The notes under the pieces were generated by a model. That model made no database searches and had not been told where the DNA came from. It worked only from the letters and a program-made list of their open reading frames with translations. This document shows positions 42,289 to 50,960 of a stretch of 64,000 bases of DNA, piece after piece. Position 1 is the first letter of the stretch. The number at the start of each line of letters is the position of its first letter. The position numbers were made by a program, and so were the translations under genes. Source of the stretch: a bacterium (GTDB taxonomy: Bacteria; Electryoneota; RPQS01); assembly GCA_036504735.1 (NCBI GenBank), contig DASXUQ010000008.1, positions 248,001 through 312,000 on the forward strand, in the 5' to 3' direction.

Positions 42289-43722
42289 TTGCAATTCAAT
42301 TCCATCATCTTCGCGGTCTTCTTCACCGTCATCTTCACCGGCTGCTGGACCATCGGCGGCCAGCGCCGCAGGCTGCAAAACCTGTGGCTGCTAACGGCCA
42401 ACTGCCTCTTCTATGGCTGGTGGGATGCACGCTTCCTCGCGCTGATCTTCGGTGCGGCCCTGATCGATTTTGCTCTCGGTCTGAAGCTGGACAAAACCGA
42501 AGGACTTTCCTCCCGTCGGTTGCTGTTGGGCATCAGCCTGCTGGTGAACCTTGGGCTGTTGGGCTTCTTCAAATACTTCAACTTCTTTGCCCAGAGTGCT
42601 ACCGACGTTCTGCACACTCTGGGGATGCAGGCCGACCTGCCCACGCTGCGGTTGGTTCTGCCTTTGGGCATCAGCTTCTACACCTTCAGCCGCCTAAGCT
42701 ACAGCCTCGACCTCTACCGCAAACAGATCCCTGCCAGCAAAGACCTCCTAAGCTTCTTAGCCTTCTCCAGTTTCTTCCCACTGATCGTGGCCGGACCCAT
42801 CGAACGCGCCAAGCGCCTGCTGCCGCAGTTCGAAAAGCCCCGGACTTTCACTGTCGATCAGGCCAAAGACGGCCTGCGCCAGATCCTCTGGGGACTCTTC
42901 CGCAAAATCGTCATCGCCGATAATCTGGTCGCCCCGGTCAATGCCGTCTTCCGCGACTATTCCACTATGACCGGCATAGACCTTTTCCTCGGCATCTTTC
43001 TCTATTCGATTCAGATCTACGTGGACTTTTCGGCTTATTCGGATATGGCGATGGGCGTGGGTAAGCTCTTGGGCTTCCGCCTGATGCGCAACTTTGCCTA
43101 TCCCTACTTTTCCCGTGACATCGCCGAATTCTGGCGCCGCTGGCACATCAGCATGTCGAGCTGGTTTCGGGATTATGTCTACACTCCGCTGTCGATGAAA
43201 GTAAGTTTAGCGGCTCGCTGGCGGCGGATGCTGAACATCGTCATCACCTTCACCGTCAGCGGCCTCTGGCACGGGGCCAACTGGACCTTTGTCAGTTGGG
43301 GCTTGCTGAATGGTCTCTTTTTCGCCCCACTGATTCTGGGCAAAGCTCCCGAGCGTGACAGCGCCATGGTCGCCGAAGGCAAACTCCTGCCGTCCCTTGC
43401 CGATGCACTGCGCATTACCGCGACCTTTCTCGTGGTGATGCTCGCCTGGGTCTTCTTCCGCGCCGACTCGCTCTCGCAGGCCTTCGGCTATCTGCTGGCC
43501 ATGACCACTCACACGTGGCTGGCCGTGCCGCACTATGGAACACAAATCCTCTGCTGCCTCGCTCTGCTCGCCCTCGAGTGGTTGCGGCGCGACAAAGTCT
43601 ATGCTCTCGAAAAGATCGGCTTGCCCGTGCCCGCGCGCTGGGCACTCTATGTGACCATGTTGCTCGCCATTCTGGTCCTCGGAAACTTCGGCAGTCAGGA
43701 ATTCGTCTATGCGCTTTTCTGA
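42289..43722 (+). CDS. MBOAT-family O-acyltransferase (AlgI/DltB-like), copy 1
   Basis: 477 residues, about 11 membrane helices, TTG start. It belongs to the membrane-bound O-acyltransferases that move acetyl or other acyl groups to extracytoplasmic sugars. Signatures: FYGWWDARF, SYSLDLYRK, FFPLIVAGPIERAKRLLPQF, YVDFSAYSDMAMG, FWRRWHISMSSWFRDYVYTP (His286) and VSGLWHGANWTFVSWG (catalytic His328). The next gene overlaps by 14 bases and encodes an SGNH protein, the same partnership as AlgI with AlgJ/AlgX or PatA with PatB. Copy 2 lies 2.5 kb on and shares most of its sequence nearly base for base. Confidence 0.93.
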   Translation: MQFNSIIFAVFFTVIFTGCWTIGGQRRRLQNLWLLTANCLFYGWWDARFLALIFGAALIDFALGLKLDKTEGLSSRRLLLGISLLVNLGLLGFFKYFNFFAQSATDVLHTLGMQADLPTLRLVLPLGISFYTFSRLSYSLDLYRKQIPASKDLLSFLAFSSFFPLIVAGPIERAKRLLPQFEKPRTFTVDQAKDGLRQILWGLFRKIVIADNLVAPVNAVFRDYSTMTGIDLFLGIFLYSIQIYVDFSAYSDMAMGVGKLLGFRLMRNFAYPYFSRDIAEFWRRWHISMSSWFRDYVYTPLSMKVSLAARWRRMLNIVITFTVSGLWHGANWTFVSWGLLNGLFFAPLILGKAPERDSAMVAEGKLLPSLADALRITATFLVVMLAWVFFRADSLSQAFGYLLAMTTHTWLAVPHYGTQILCCLALLALEWLRRDKVYALEKIGLPVPARWALYVTMLLAILVLGNFGSQEFVYALF

Positions 43723-44800
43723 GTTCCGGCTGTTACGGTTTCTGCTGCGAGTTGCGGTCTTTGCCCTGCTGGCGCTGGTTGTGGGAGAACTCTTCTTCCG
43801 CACCGTCGTCCCCGCCGGCAACACGGCCTTTCGCGTGCATGATCCCGAATTCGGCATCCTGATCTATGACACCACTTCGATGCGCGAGGGCTTCTTCACC
43901 GCCGGACGTTTCGCGCAGCAGAAAGCCGTGTGGCATGTCAACAATTACGGCTGGCGCAGCGCGTGGAACTACCTGCCGCCGTCCCCGTCACGCAAGCCGG
44001 TGATCGCCCTCATCGGCGATTCCTACATCGCCGGCTTTCACGTCAGCGAGCAGGATCATATCGCCTCCGTGCTGCAGAACGGTCTAAAGGATTCCTATGA
44101 CGTGTACACCTTCGGGGAAGGCGGCGCGCCGCTCTCCGAATTCGTCTGGATAGCCCGCTATGCCGCCAAACATTTTGATCCCGACGTCTACGTCATCGAA
44201 GTCGGTGACGGCGACTGGCGCTCCAGCATCACCAACTATCGTCATGATCCCCGTGTGCATCAGGTCACCTTCCGTGACGGACAGTTTGTGGATGCGCCGT
44301 TCTCCTATGATGACCGCCCCCGTGGCCGCCTGCCCAAGTACAGTGCGCTCATCCGCTACCTGACCTTCAATGCCGATCTGCAAATTTTCGATGCTCTGAA
44401 ACGCACGCGCCCCAAACCGCCGCAAGCCGAGCAGCAGAAGAAAGCGTCGCAGGAAGAACTGATGCAGGTCATCGAACAGGAAGCCGTCTTCTTCGTGCAG
44501 CGGATCGCGTCTGAACATCCCGGCAAGCAAATCGTCTTTATGGTGGACGGCCAGCGCGATTCCATCTATGCCGGAAGCTCCGCCATTTCCCAGGCTTCGG
44601 TAGCCCGGTTGCAGCGGGTCTGCGCCGATTATTCCACCGTTCACGTGCTCGATCTGGCTCCCGCGCAGGCGGCGCGCTTCGCGGCGGATCACCGCCGTTT
44701 CGAATTTCCGTTTGATGATCACTGGAATGAGCATGGCCATCAGGTGATCGGTCAGGCGCTGGCGGATTTCCTGCAGCGCGAACACATTCTCAAACCGTAG
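43709..44800 (+). CDS. Membrane-anchored SGNH-hydrolase-like acyltransferase partner, copy 1
   Basis: 363 residues. An N-terminal membrane anchor (LLRFLLRVAVFALLALVVGE) leads to a periplasmic SGNH domain: block I IALIGDSYIAGF with nucleophile Ser105, and the C-terminal D-x-H as FDDHWNEHGHQ (Asp336, His338). In O-acetylation systems such as AlgJ/AlgX the SGNH protein takes the acyl group delivered across the membrane by the MBOAT protein and places it on a polysaccharide. The gene overlaps the MBOAT stop by 14 bases. The acceptor is unknown; a surface polysaccharide from the nearby glycosyltransferase genes is plausible. Confidence 0.88.
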   Translation: MRFSEFRLLRFLLRVAVFALLALVVGELFFRTVVPAGNTAFRVHDPEFGILIYDTTSMREGFFTAGRFAQQKAVWHVNNYGWRSAWNYLPPSPSRKPVIALIGDSYIAGFHVSEQDHIASVLQNGLKDSYDVYTFGEGGAPLSEFVWIARYAAKHFDPDVYVIEVGDGDWRSSITNYRHDPRVHQVTFRDGQFVDAPFSYDDRPRGRLPKYSALIRYLTFNADLQIFDALKRTRPKPPQAEQQKKASQEELMQVIEQEAVFFVQRIASEHPGKQIVFMVDGQRDSIYAGSSAISQASVARLQRVCADYSTVHVLDLAPAQAARFAADHRRFEFPFDDHWNEHGHQVIGQALADFLQREHILKP

Positions 44801-44810
44801 AACCCGACTC

Positions 44811-46244
44811 TTGCAGTTCAACTCCGTCATCTTCGCCCTCTTCTTTACCGCAGTTTTCTTCGGCTATTGGTTGCTGGGCGGCCAGCGCCGCAGGCTGCAA
44901 AACCTGTGGCTGCTAACGGCCAACTGTGCCTTCTACGGCTGGTGGGACGGACGCTTCCTCGCGCTGATCTTCGGCGCGGCCCTGATCGATTTTGCGGTCG
45001 GTCTGAAGCTTGAGAAAGCCGAAAGACTTTCCTCTCGTCGGTTGCTTTTGGGCATCAGCCTGCTGGTGAACCTCGGGCTGTTGGGCTTCTTCAAATACTT
45101 CAACTTCTTTGCCCAGAGTGCCGGTGACGTACTGCATACGCTGGGGATGCAGGCCGACCTGCCCACGTTGCGGTTGGTTCTGCCTTTGGGCATCAGCTTC
45201 TACACCTTCAGCCGCCTAAGCTACAGCTTAGACCTCTACCGCAAACAGATCCCTGCCAGCAAAGACCTCCTAAGCTTCTTAGCCTTCTCCAGTTTCTTTC
45301 CGCTGATTGTCGCCGGACCCATCGAACGGGCCAAGCGTCTGCTGCCGCAGTTCGAAAAGCCCCGGACTTTCACTGTCGATCAGGCCAAGGACGGCCTGCG
45401 CCAGATCCTCTGGGGACTCTTCCGCAAAATCGTCATCGCCGACACCCTCGCCGTGCGCGTCGACAATGTCTTTGCCAACTATGCCACCACCAGCGGCATC
45501 GATCTCGCGGTCACCCTGTTTCTCTACTCGATTCAGATCTACGTGGACTTTGCCGCCTATTCGGATATGGCGATGGGCGTGGGCAAGCTCTTGGGCTTCC
45601 GCCTGATGCGTAACTTTGCCTACCCCTACTTTTCCCGTGACATCGCCGAATTCTGGCGCCGCTGGCACATCTCCATGTCGAGCTGGTTTCGGGACTATGT
45701 TTACACCCCCCTGTCGATGAAGGTCAGCTTAGCGGCTCGTTGGCGGCGGATGCTGAACATCGTCATCACCTTCACCGTCAGCGGCCTCTGGCATGGAGCC
45801 AACTGGACCTTTGTCAGTTGGGGCTTGCTGAATGGTCTCTTTTTCGCCCCACTGATTCTGGGCAAAGCTCCCGAGCGTGACAGCGCCATGGTCGCCGAAG
45901 GCAAACTCCTGCCGTCGCTTACCGAACTCTGGCAGATGCTCTCCACCTTCGTCGTTGTCACTCTGGCCTGGGCTTTCTTCCGTTCCGATTCCCTCGCCGC
46001 CGCCCTGGACTATTTTCGCGCCATGCTCACCGGCAACTGGGCCGTTGCCCCGCAGGGCGGCCTGCTCATTCTGATGTCGCTGGTTCTGCTCGCCATCGAA
46101 TGGCTGCGCCGCGACAAAATTCACGCGCTGGAAATGGCCGCGCTACCCAAGGCCGGACGCTGGGCCATCTACTTCTGCATCATCCTCGGCATTCTTGTGT
46201 TTGGTGAATTCAACTCTCACGGCTTCTACTATGCGCAGTTCTGA
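44811..46244 (+). CDS. MBOAT-family O-acyltransferase, copy 2
   Basis: 477 residues with TTG start, the same length as copy 1 and identical at most positions. It has the same key blocks: FYGWWDGRF, SYSLDLYRK, FWRRWHISMSSWFRDYVYTP (His286) and VSGLWHGANWTF (His328). Divergence is concentrated in three patches: the first 20 codons, residues about 211-236 (IADTLAVRVDNVFANYATT against IADNLVAPVNAVFRDYSTM), and the C-terminal 90 residues. The long identical stretches include unusual codons (CTAAGCTTCTTA), which points to recent duplication or gene conversion rather than selection on protein alone. Confidence 0.93.
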   Translation: MQFNSVIFALFFTAVFFGYWLLGGQRRRLQNLWLLTANCAFYGWWDGRFLALIFGAALIDFAVGLKLEKAERLSSRRLLLGISLLVNLGLLGFFKYFNFFAQSAGDVLHTLGMQADLPTLRLVLPLGISFYTFSRLSYSLDLYRKQIPASKDLLSFLAFSSFFPLIVAGPIERAKRLLPQFEKPRTFTVDQAKDGLRQILWGLFRKIVIADTLAVRVDNVFANYATTSGIDLAVTLFLYSIQIYVDFAAYSDMAMGVGKLLGFRLMRNFAYPYFSRDIAEFWRRWHISMSSWFRDYVYTPLSMKVSLAARWRRMLNIVITFTVSGLWHGANWTFVSWGLLNGLFFAPLILGKAPERDSAMVAEGKLLPSLTELWQMLSTFVVVTLAWAFFRSDSLAAALDYFRAMLTGNWAVAPQGGLLILMSLVLLAIEWLRRDKIHALEMAALPKAGRWAIYFCIILGILVFGEFNSHGFYYAQF

Positions 46245-46253
46245 GGTCTTGCC

Positions 46254-47390
46254 ATGAGAGGATTTGTCCTCAACCTGCTGCTGTTCCTGCTGCTGCTGAT
46301 CGCCGGGCTTGAACTGGTTTTCCGCACGGTCATTCCCGCGTCCAACATTGCCTACAAGACGCTGGACAAGCAGTACAGCATCCTCCTGCACGACACCACC
46401 GGCGAGCGCCAGGGCCTGTCCACGACGGGCCGCCTGCTCATGCAGCGCGTCCAATGGCGCATCAACAATTGCGGCTGGAGATGCGATAAGGATTACTTCC
46501 CGCCCTCCCCGCAGCGCAAGCCGGTGATCGCCCTTATCGGCGATTCCTACGTCGCGGGCTTTCAGGTCAACTACCCCGATCACTTCGGCGCGCGGCTTGA
46601 AGCGCGGCTCGATCATCAATACGATGTCTACAACTTCGGCTCCGGCGGCGTGCCCGCTTCGCAATATGTCTACGTCGCCAAGTATGCCCACGAGCGTTTC
46701 GATCCTGATGTCTATGTTTTCCTCGTCCGTGATCCCACGTGGAAAAACAGCATCGCCAACTATGACCGCGACGCCAAAGTCCGCCAGCTCCGCTGGAAAG
46801 ATGACCACTTCGAGGAAGTCCTTCCCAAGTTCACCTCGAGCCGTCTGTCACGGCTGCGCAAACGCAGCGCGCTCATTCGCTACCTCGTGTACAACGCCAA
46901 CGTCGACATTACCGACGGCGTTCTGGCCGCCAAACACCGCGTCTCTTTGCCGAGCGCCGAGGCCAAACCCAAAACCTATCTCGATGCCTATCCCTTGGTG
47001 AAACCCGCCATGGAGAAGCTGCTCGGCCAACTGCGCGCCGATCTTCCCGGCAAAACCATCATCTTCCTGACCAACGTCAACATCGAAAATATCTATGACG
47101 GCCTTCCGGGACAGAGCCAGAGCACGCTCCCGTGGCTGCGCGAACTCGGCGGGCAGAAAGGCATCTACGTGCTCGATCTCGCGCCCGCCTTTGCCGCCGA
47201 CTATCAGGCGCACCGCGAGCCGCTCACCTTCGATATCGACTATCACTGGAATGAACGCGGCCACCAGGTGGTGGCCGATACACTGTTCAAGTTTCTGATG
47301 CAGGAGCATCTGCTGAATTCGCCGCGCCCCGATTCAACAGCCGCGGCTTCTCTGGCCAATGCTCAAAATCGAAACCGGGTGATTCCCTGA
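46254..47390 (+). CDS. Membrane-anchored SGNH-hydrolase-like acyltransferase partner, copy 2
   Basis: 378 residues. N-terminal anchor FVLNLLLFLLLLIAGLELVF, block I IALIGDSYVAGF with Ser98, C-terminal D-x-H as IDYHWNERGHQ. It is homologous to the SGNH protein of the first pair (shared: RKPVIALIGDSY; RSALIRYL; VLDLAPA) but far more diverged than the two MBOAT copies are. This suggests the two SGNH partners have different acceptors or acyl groups while sharing a nearly identical membrane channel. It starts nine bases after the MBOAT stop. The S4 gene begins at its last base (TGATG). Confidence 0.88.
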   Translation: MRGFVLNLLLFLLLLIAGLELVFRTVIPASNIAYKTLDKQYSILLHDTTGERQGLSTTGRLLMQRVQWRINNCGWRCDKDYFPPSPQRKPVIALIGDSYVAGFQVNYPDHFGARLEARLDHQYDVYNFGSGGVPASQYVYVAKYAHERFDPDVYVFLVRDPTWKNSIANYDRDAKVRQLRWKDDHFEEVLPKFTSSRLSRLRKRSALIRYLVYNANVDITDGVLAAKHRVSLPSAEAKPKTYLDAYPLVKPAMEKLLGQLRADLPGKTIIFLTNVNIENIYDGLPGQSQSTLPWLRELGGQKGIYVLDLAPAFAADYQAHREPLTFDIDYHWNERGHQVVADTLFKFLMQEHLLNSPRPDSTAAASLANAQNRNRVIP

Positions 47391-47773
47391 TGAAAATTCG
47401 CATTGATATCTGGCTGCACCGCGCGCGCCTCTTCAAATCGCGCACGCAAGCTACCTCCGCCTGCCGCGAAGGCAAAGTGATGATCGGTGAGAAATTCGCC
47501 GATGCCGGCGACATGGTAGACGTCGGCGATACGGTCAAGGTTCGTATGCACGGCCTCTATCGCGCCTACCACGTCAACGAATCCGCGGACATTAATCTCT
47601 CCAAGATCGAAGCCAAACGCATGTACGACGAAGTTACCGCCCCGGAAACTCTCGAAAAATTCCGCCAGGTGGAAGTCGCCAACAAAGACTGGCGCGGCGG
47701 TCCCAAGCGTGAAGGCGGCCCGCGTCCCACCAAAAAATCCCGTCGCGATTTCGACAAACTCCGCGGCAAATAG
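47390..47773 (+). CDS. S4-domain RNA-binding protein, Hsp15-like
   Basis: 127 residues. The N-terminal S4 fold is clear: IRIDIWLHRARLFKSRTQAT, SACREGKVMIGEKF and VDVGDTVKVRM, followed by a basic, helical C-terminal half (PKREGGPRPTKKSRRDFDKL). Hsp15 binds 50S subunits that carry stalled nascent chains and helps recycle them; this family member has the same size and architecture (E. coli Hsp15 is 133 residues). Its start codon shares one base with the stop of the SGNH gene (TGATG), so it is translationally coupled to a surface-acylation operon, an unusual partner. A terminator follows. Confidence 0.85.
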   Translation: MKIRIDIWLHRARLFKSRTQATSACREGKVMIGEKFADAGDMVDVGDTVKVRMHGLYRAYHVNESADINLSKIEAKRMYDEVTAPETLEKFRQVEVANKDWRGGPKREGGPRPTKKSRRDFDKLRGK

Positions 47774-47812
47774 GGCCGGCTCAAAGCGGGCGCAACACCA
47801 TTCCGAATGACG

Positions 47813-47843
47813 AAGCGGCGGGCTCTGCCCCGCCGCTTTTCTT
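47813..47843. terminator. Bidirectional terminator between converging genes
   Basis: AAGCGGCGGG (47813-47822) and CCCGCCGCTT (47829-47838) make a 10-bp stem followed by TTCTT. Confidence 0.8.
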
Positions 47844-48882
47844 ATTTGCCCAAAACATCCTTCGCCGCCTGCACCACCACCTGCGGCGAAATCGTGCGCA
47901 GATAACCCCGCCGCACAAACTCCGCCTCGTCGATCCCCTCGGGAATTCCTCCCGGCGCCGTCACCACCACGTTTCGCGGATTGTCCGAATCATTCCAGTT
48001 GGCCACCCGCGCCAAACCGAAAATCGTCACCGTCGGCAGCCCGCACGCCACCGCCACATGTTTCGGCGACGAATCCGGCCCCACATACAAATCCACATGC
48101 CGGTACAACGCCGCCAGTGTCGGCACCCGCGCCCCCCGCAGCAGCGGCGGCGGATCCTTTACCAGTTTCAACGCGTCTTCCGCCAGCGGTGTCTCGCCCG
48201 GCCCCGCCGTCACGATTACCGAAAATCCCGCACGGCGCAGTCCCGCTATCACCTCGGCGGTCAAATCCGGCGGATACAACTTGCCGGGATTGGGCGTCCC
48301 CGTCGACAGCGCCACCACCGGCGCGCCCTTGGGCAGCAGCGCCACCGCCGCGTCAACGCGGTCCCGTTCCACCGTGTCAATCGTGTCCGCGTAAATCTCC
48401 AGTTCGCGTCCGGCGGGCGGCACTCCCATAATCTCGAGTGCCTTCAGCCGCAAGTCCACCGCGTACAAATCGCGGTCCGCCGCCTCTTCGATGATCCGGT
48501 GTGTGTACGCCCAGCGACGCCCCCGGCGGTCCAGCCCCACGCGAACCGTCGCGCCGGAACAAAATGCAAACTGCGCGCTGCGCGGATTGGAGAGAAAATC
48601 AATCGTCCAGTCGTAGCGGTGCTCGCGGATCTTCGACACGAATTTCAAAAAATCGCGCACACCGCTCCCGCGCGGTGCCAGCAGCAAGCGGTCAATGCGA
48701 GGATTGCCCCACATCCCTTCATCCGAAGGCGACTCGGCGATAAAATCTATTTTCGCCTCGGGGAAACGCGTCGCAATCGCGCGCAGGGCCGGCGTGTCGA
48801 GCAGCACGTCGCCGATGCGCCGCACCTGAACAATCAGCACGCGCGAAGGAGTAGGAAAAGAGGCGGGACCACGGAGTTTCAT
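47842..48882 (-). CDS. Glycosyltransferase family 9 (heptosyltransferase-like)
   Basis: 346 residues. The GT9 fold signatures are visible: SRVLIVQVRRIGDVLLDTPAL at the N-terminus (R-x-x-x-I-G-D-x-x-L-x-T-P), then IDFIAE, TIDFLSNPRSAQ, ALSTGTPNPGKLYPPD and the donor-binding end DLYVGPDSSPKHVAVACGLP. Family members add heptose or other sugars from ADP/other donors to lipid A core. A second polymer is possible. The gene overlaps the preceding metallophosphoesterase gene by four bases, in an operon order of ABC exporter, GT4, phosphoesterase, GT9. Confidence 0.9.
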   Translation of the reverse strand: MKLRGPASFPTPSRVLIVQVRRIGDVLLDTPALRAIATRFPEAKIDFIAESPSDEGMWGNPRIDRLLLAPRGSGVRDFLKFVSKIREHRYDWTIDFLSNPRSAQFAFCSGATVRVGLDRRGRRWAYTHRIIEEAADRDLYAVDLRLKALEIMGVPPAGRELEIYADTIDTVERDRVDAAVALLPKGAPVVALSTGTPNPGKLYPPDLTAEVIAGLRRAGFSVIVTAGPGETPLAEDALKLVKDPPPLLRGARVPTLAALYRHVDLYVGPDSSPKHVAVACGLPTVTIFGLARVANWNDSDNPRNVVVTAPGGIPEGIDEAEFVRRGYLRTISPQVVVQAAKDVLGK

Positions 48883-50960
48883 GTGCGGGGAGCAAATCGC
48901 AGTTCGAGCAGGGGAGAGGAGCCCGCGCCGCGCGAAGAAAGCGGCAGGGCGCGCACCACAAGTTCCGTGTCGCTGACCGTCACGGATAAATAATGATACT
49001 GGTCGCCGGCGGACAGCAGCTTCGAGCCGCCGCCGCCGGAAATCACATAGGTCACACCGTCGCGCATTTCGGACAGCAGCGAGTGAATGTGCCCGGAGAA
49101 TACCGCCGTCGCCCCGCGCTTGCGCAAAATGCTGTGCAGCCGCGCGGCATGCTCGCGGTTTTCCATCGCGTAGAAAACATCCTGCCGCAGTTCAAACGGC
49201 GGCTTGTGGCAGAAGACCAGCGTGTACGGCGCGGGTTTTTCCGGCAGAACCTTCTCCAGCCACACAAACTGCTGCGGCTGAATCGAACCCCAGCCGTTAT
49301 TCAAGATAATAAACTGCACGGGTCCGATGCGGAACGCGGCGTTGTCCGCGCCGAAAAGCTGGTGGAAATACCGGTGCTCCCGCTCGCCCTGCGTCAGCAG
49401 ATCATGATTGCCCGGCGTCACCGCCAGCGGCACCGGAATCTGCCGCAGCAGCGAGTGAATGCGCTGATACGAATACCTTGTAGCCTGCGACGCCAGATCG
49501 CCGAGGGAAACGGCAAACGCCGGGCGGTCTTCAGCCAGCTTTCTCATCAGCGCGCGGAATGCCAGAAATCCGCTGCGCCGCGTGCTGAAGGGGGATTCCG
49601 CTCCGGTTACGTCGCCAAAAATCGCAAATGAATACGTGCTGTCCAGAGTTGCCTGCAGGGCAACGGTCTCGCCCCCTTGGCCGTCACGCTTTAATGCGGT
49701 AAAGCGGCGGAAATTCTCTCCACTGAACAGATAGTCGCCGTCCTGCGTCGGCTTTTCTCCCCGCCGCAGCAGCAAAAAGAAGATCAGCCACACGGCTCCG
49801 CCGGCCATCAGCACCATCAGCAGAGGCAGGAGAGCAATGCCTGCCGGTGCCGCCGCGCCCGGATCGAAAACCAGAGACTCGCTCTGATTGGCTAACCGCG
49901 CCAGTAGAATTCCCGCGGCAAACATCAGCACAAAACTCCAGCGCGGCAAATTCTGGCTGATCGTCCACGCCAGCGCCGTCGCCAGCACAACAGCCATGAT
50001 CCCTTGCCACACGGCCACCGTCGGATTTCCCTGTATATGCAGCGCCGACAGTAGCGGCAGCAATACAAGTATCACAACGGTCAGCACACCCGGCAGCGTG
50101 GTCAGCCGCTTTCGCGCGGCGGCAAATTCGTCGCGGAAATCCGTCCACACCATATCCGCGCCCAGCAGCGCAATCAACGGAGCCACCGCCGCTGCGGCCT
50201 TCACCATGCTCTCGCCGGAAAGCAGCGTGGCCACCACTGCCATCACCGTTACCGCGCAGGCATCCGCCCACCACGGCTTGGCGCTCGTGCTCCGCTTCAG
50301 CAGCGCCCACAGTGCGGGAAAAATGAAAAGTCCCCACGGCAGCAGCGGCAGCAGCGCCTGCCACACCATAACCGACTGCGGCGGGATCACCGAATCCGGC
50401 ACGGGCAGCGTCAGCGGCATCAGTCCGTGAATCGCCGCACCCAAACCATAACAAATCATCAGCACCACAGACCACACCACTGCGTGTTTGCCCTGCCGCG
50501 CCGCAAGCAGCGCCGCAAACGCCAGCGCAATGGCGCCCGATCTCCAGCCAAACGCGTAGCCCGCCCCCACCAGCAAAACACCGATAAAGCCGAGGAAGAA
50601 CGGACGCTCTTCACCGCGTGCCCGCGAGGCCATCCAGATCCCCACCGCCCCCACCATCATCAGCGCGGAATCCTGCAACATTCCCGGATCGGCCCCCACC
50701 ATCCCTGTCGCGGGCAGTGAACAGAGCAGCGCCGCCGCATACAGCCCGCGCCCGTTGCCCAGCAGCCGCTCCGCCGCATCGTAAATCAGCCCCAGCGCAA
50801 TCACCGCAAACGCCAGCGACACCGGCATCAAAAACCGTTCGATGAAGGGCAGCTTCAGAGACTCCAGCACGAACGGCCCCCAGCCTGCCAGGGCCATCGC
50901 CAAAACCAGAAGGGCGGCGATCACTTTCTCGTAAGTGCTCTGCGAGTGCGTCTCGCTCAT
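48879..50960 (-). CDS. Polytopic membrane protein fused to a metallophosphoesterase domain
   Basis: 693 residues. Residues 1 to about 410 carry 10-12 membrane helices with the style of ArnT/GT39-type glycosyltransferase membrane regions, but no D-x-E motif was recognised in the first loop. Residues about 440-693 are a calcineurin-like metallophosphoesterase: VSLGDLAS, VTPGNHDLL, FCHKPPF and FSGHIHSLLSEM. The first motif is FGDVTG (Asp450, Val451, Thr452) where the family normally has D-x-H, so one metal ligand is missing. It may still bind one metal, or act on a membrane lipid-linked phosphate. Four-base overlaps with both neighbours show translational coupling. Confidence 0.8.
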   Translation of the reverse strand: MSETHSQSTYEKVIAALLVLAMALAGWGPFVLESLKLPFIERFLMPVSLAFAVIALGLIYDAAERLLGNGRGLYAAALLCSLPATGMVGADPGMLQDSALMMVGAVGIWMASRARGEERPFFLGFIGVLLVGAGYAFGWRSGAIALAFAALLAARQGKHAVVWSVVLMICYGLGAAIHGLMPLTLPVPDSVIPPQSVMVWQALLPLLPWGLFIFPALWALLKRSTSAKPWWADACAVTVMAVVATLLSGESMVKAAAAVAPLIALLGADMVWTDFRDEFAAARKRLTTLPGVLTVVILVLLPLLSALHIQGNPTVAVWQGIMAVVLATALAWTISQNLPRWSFVLMFAAGILLARLANQSESLVFDPGAAAPAGIALLPLLMVLMAGGAVWLIFFLLLRRGEKPTQDGDYLFSGENFRRFTALKRDGQGGETVALQATLDSTYSFAIFGDVTGAESPFSTRRSGFLAFRALMRKLAEDRPAFAVSLGDLASQATRYSYQRIHSLLRQIPVPLAVTPGNHDLLTQGEREHRYFHQLFGADNAAFRIGPVQFIILNNGWGSIQPQQFVWLEKVLPEKPAPYTLVFCHKPPFELRQDVFYAMENREHAARLHSILRKRGATAVFSGHIHSLLSEMRDGVTYVISGGGGSKLLSAGDQYHYLSVTVSDTELVVRALPLSSRGAGSSPLLELRFAPRT

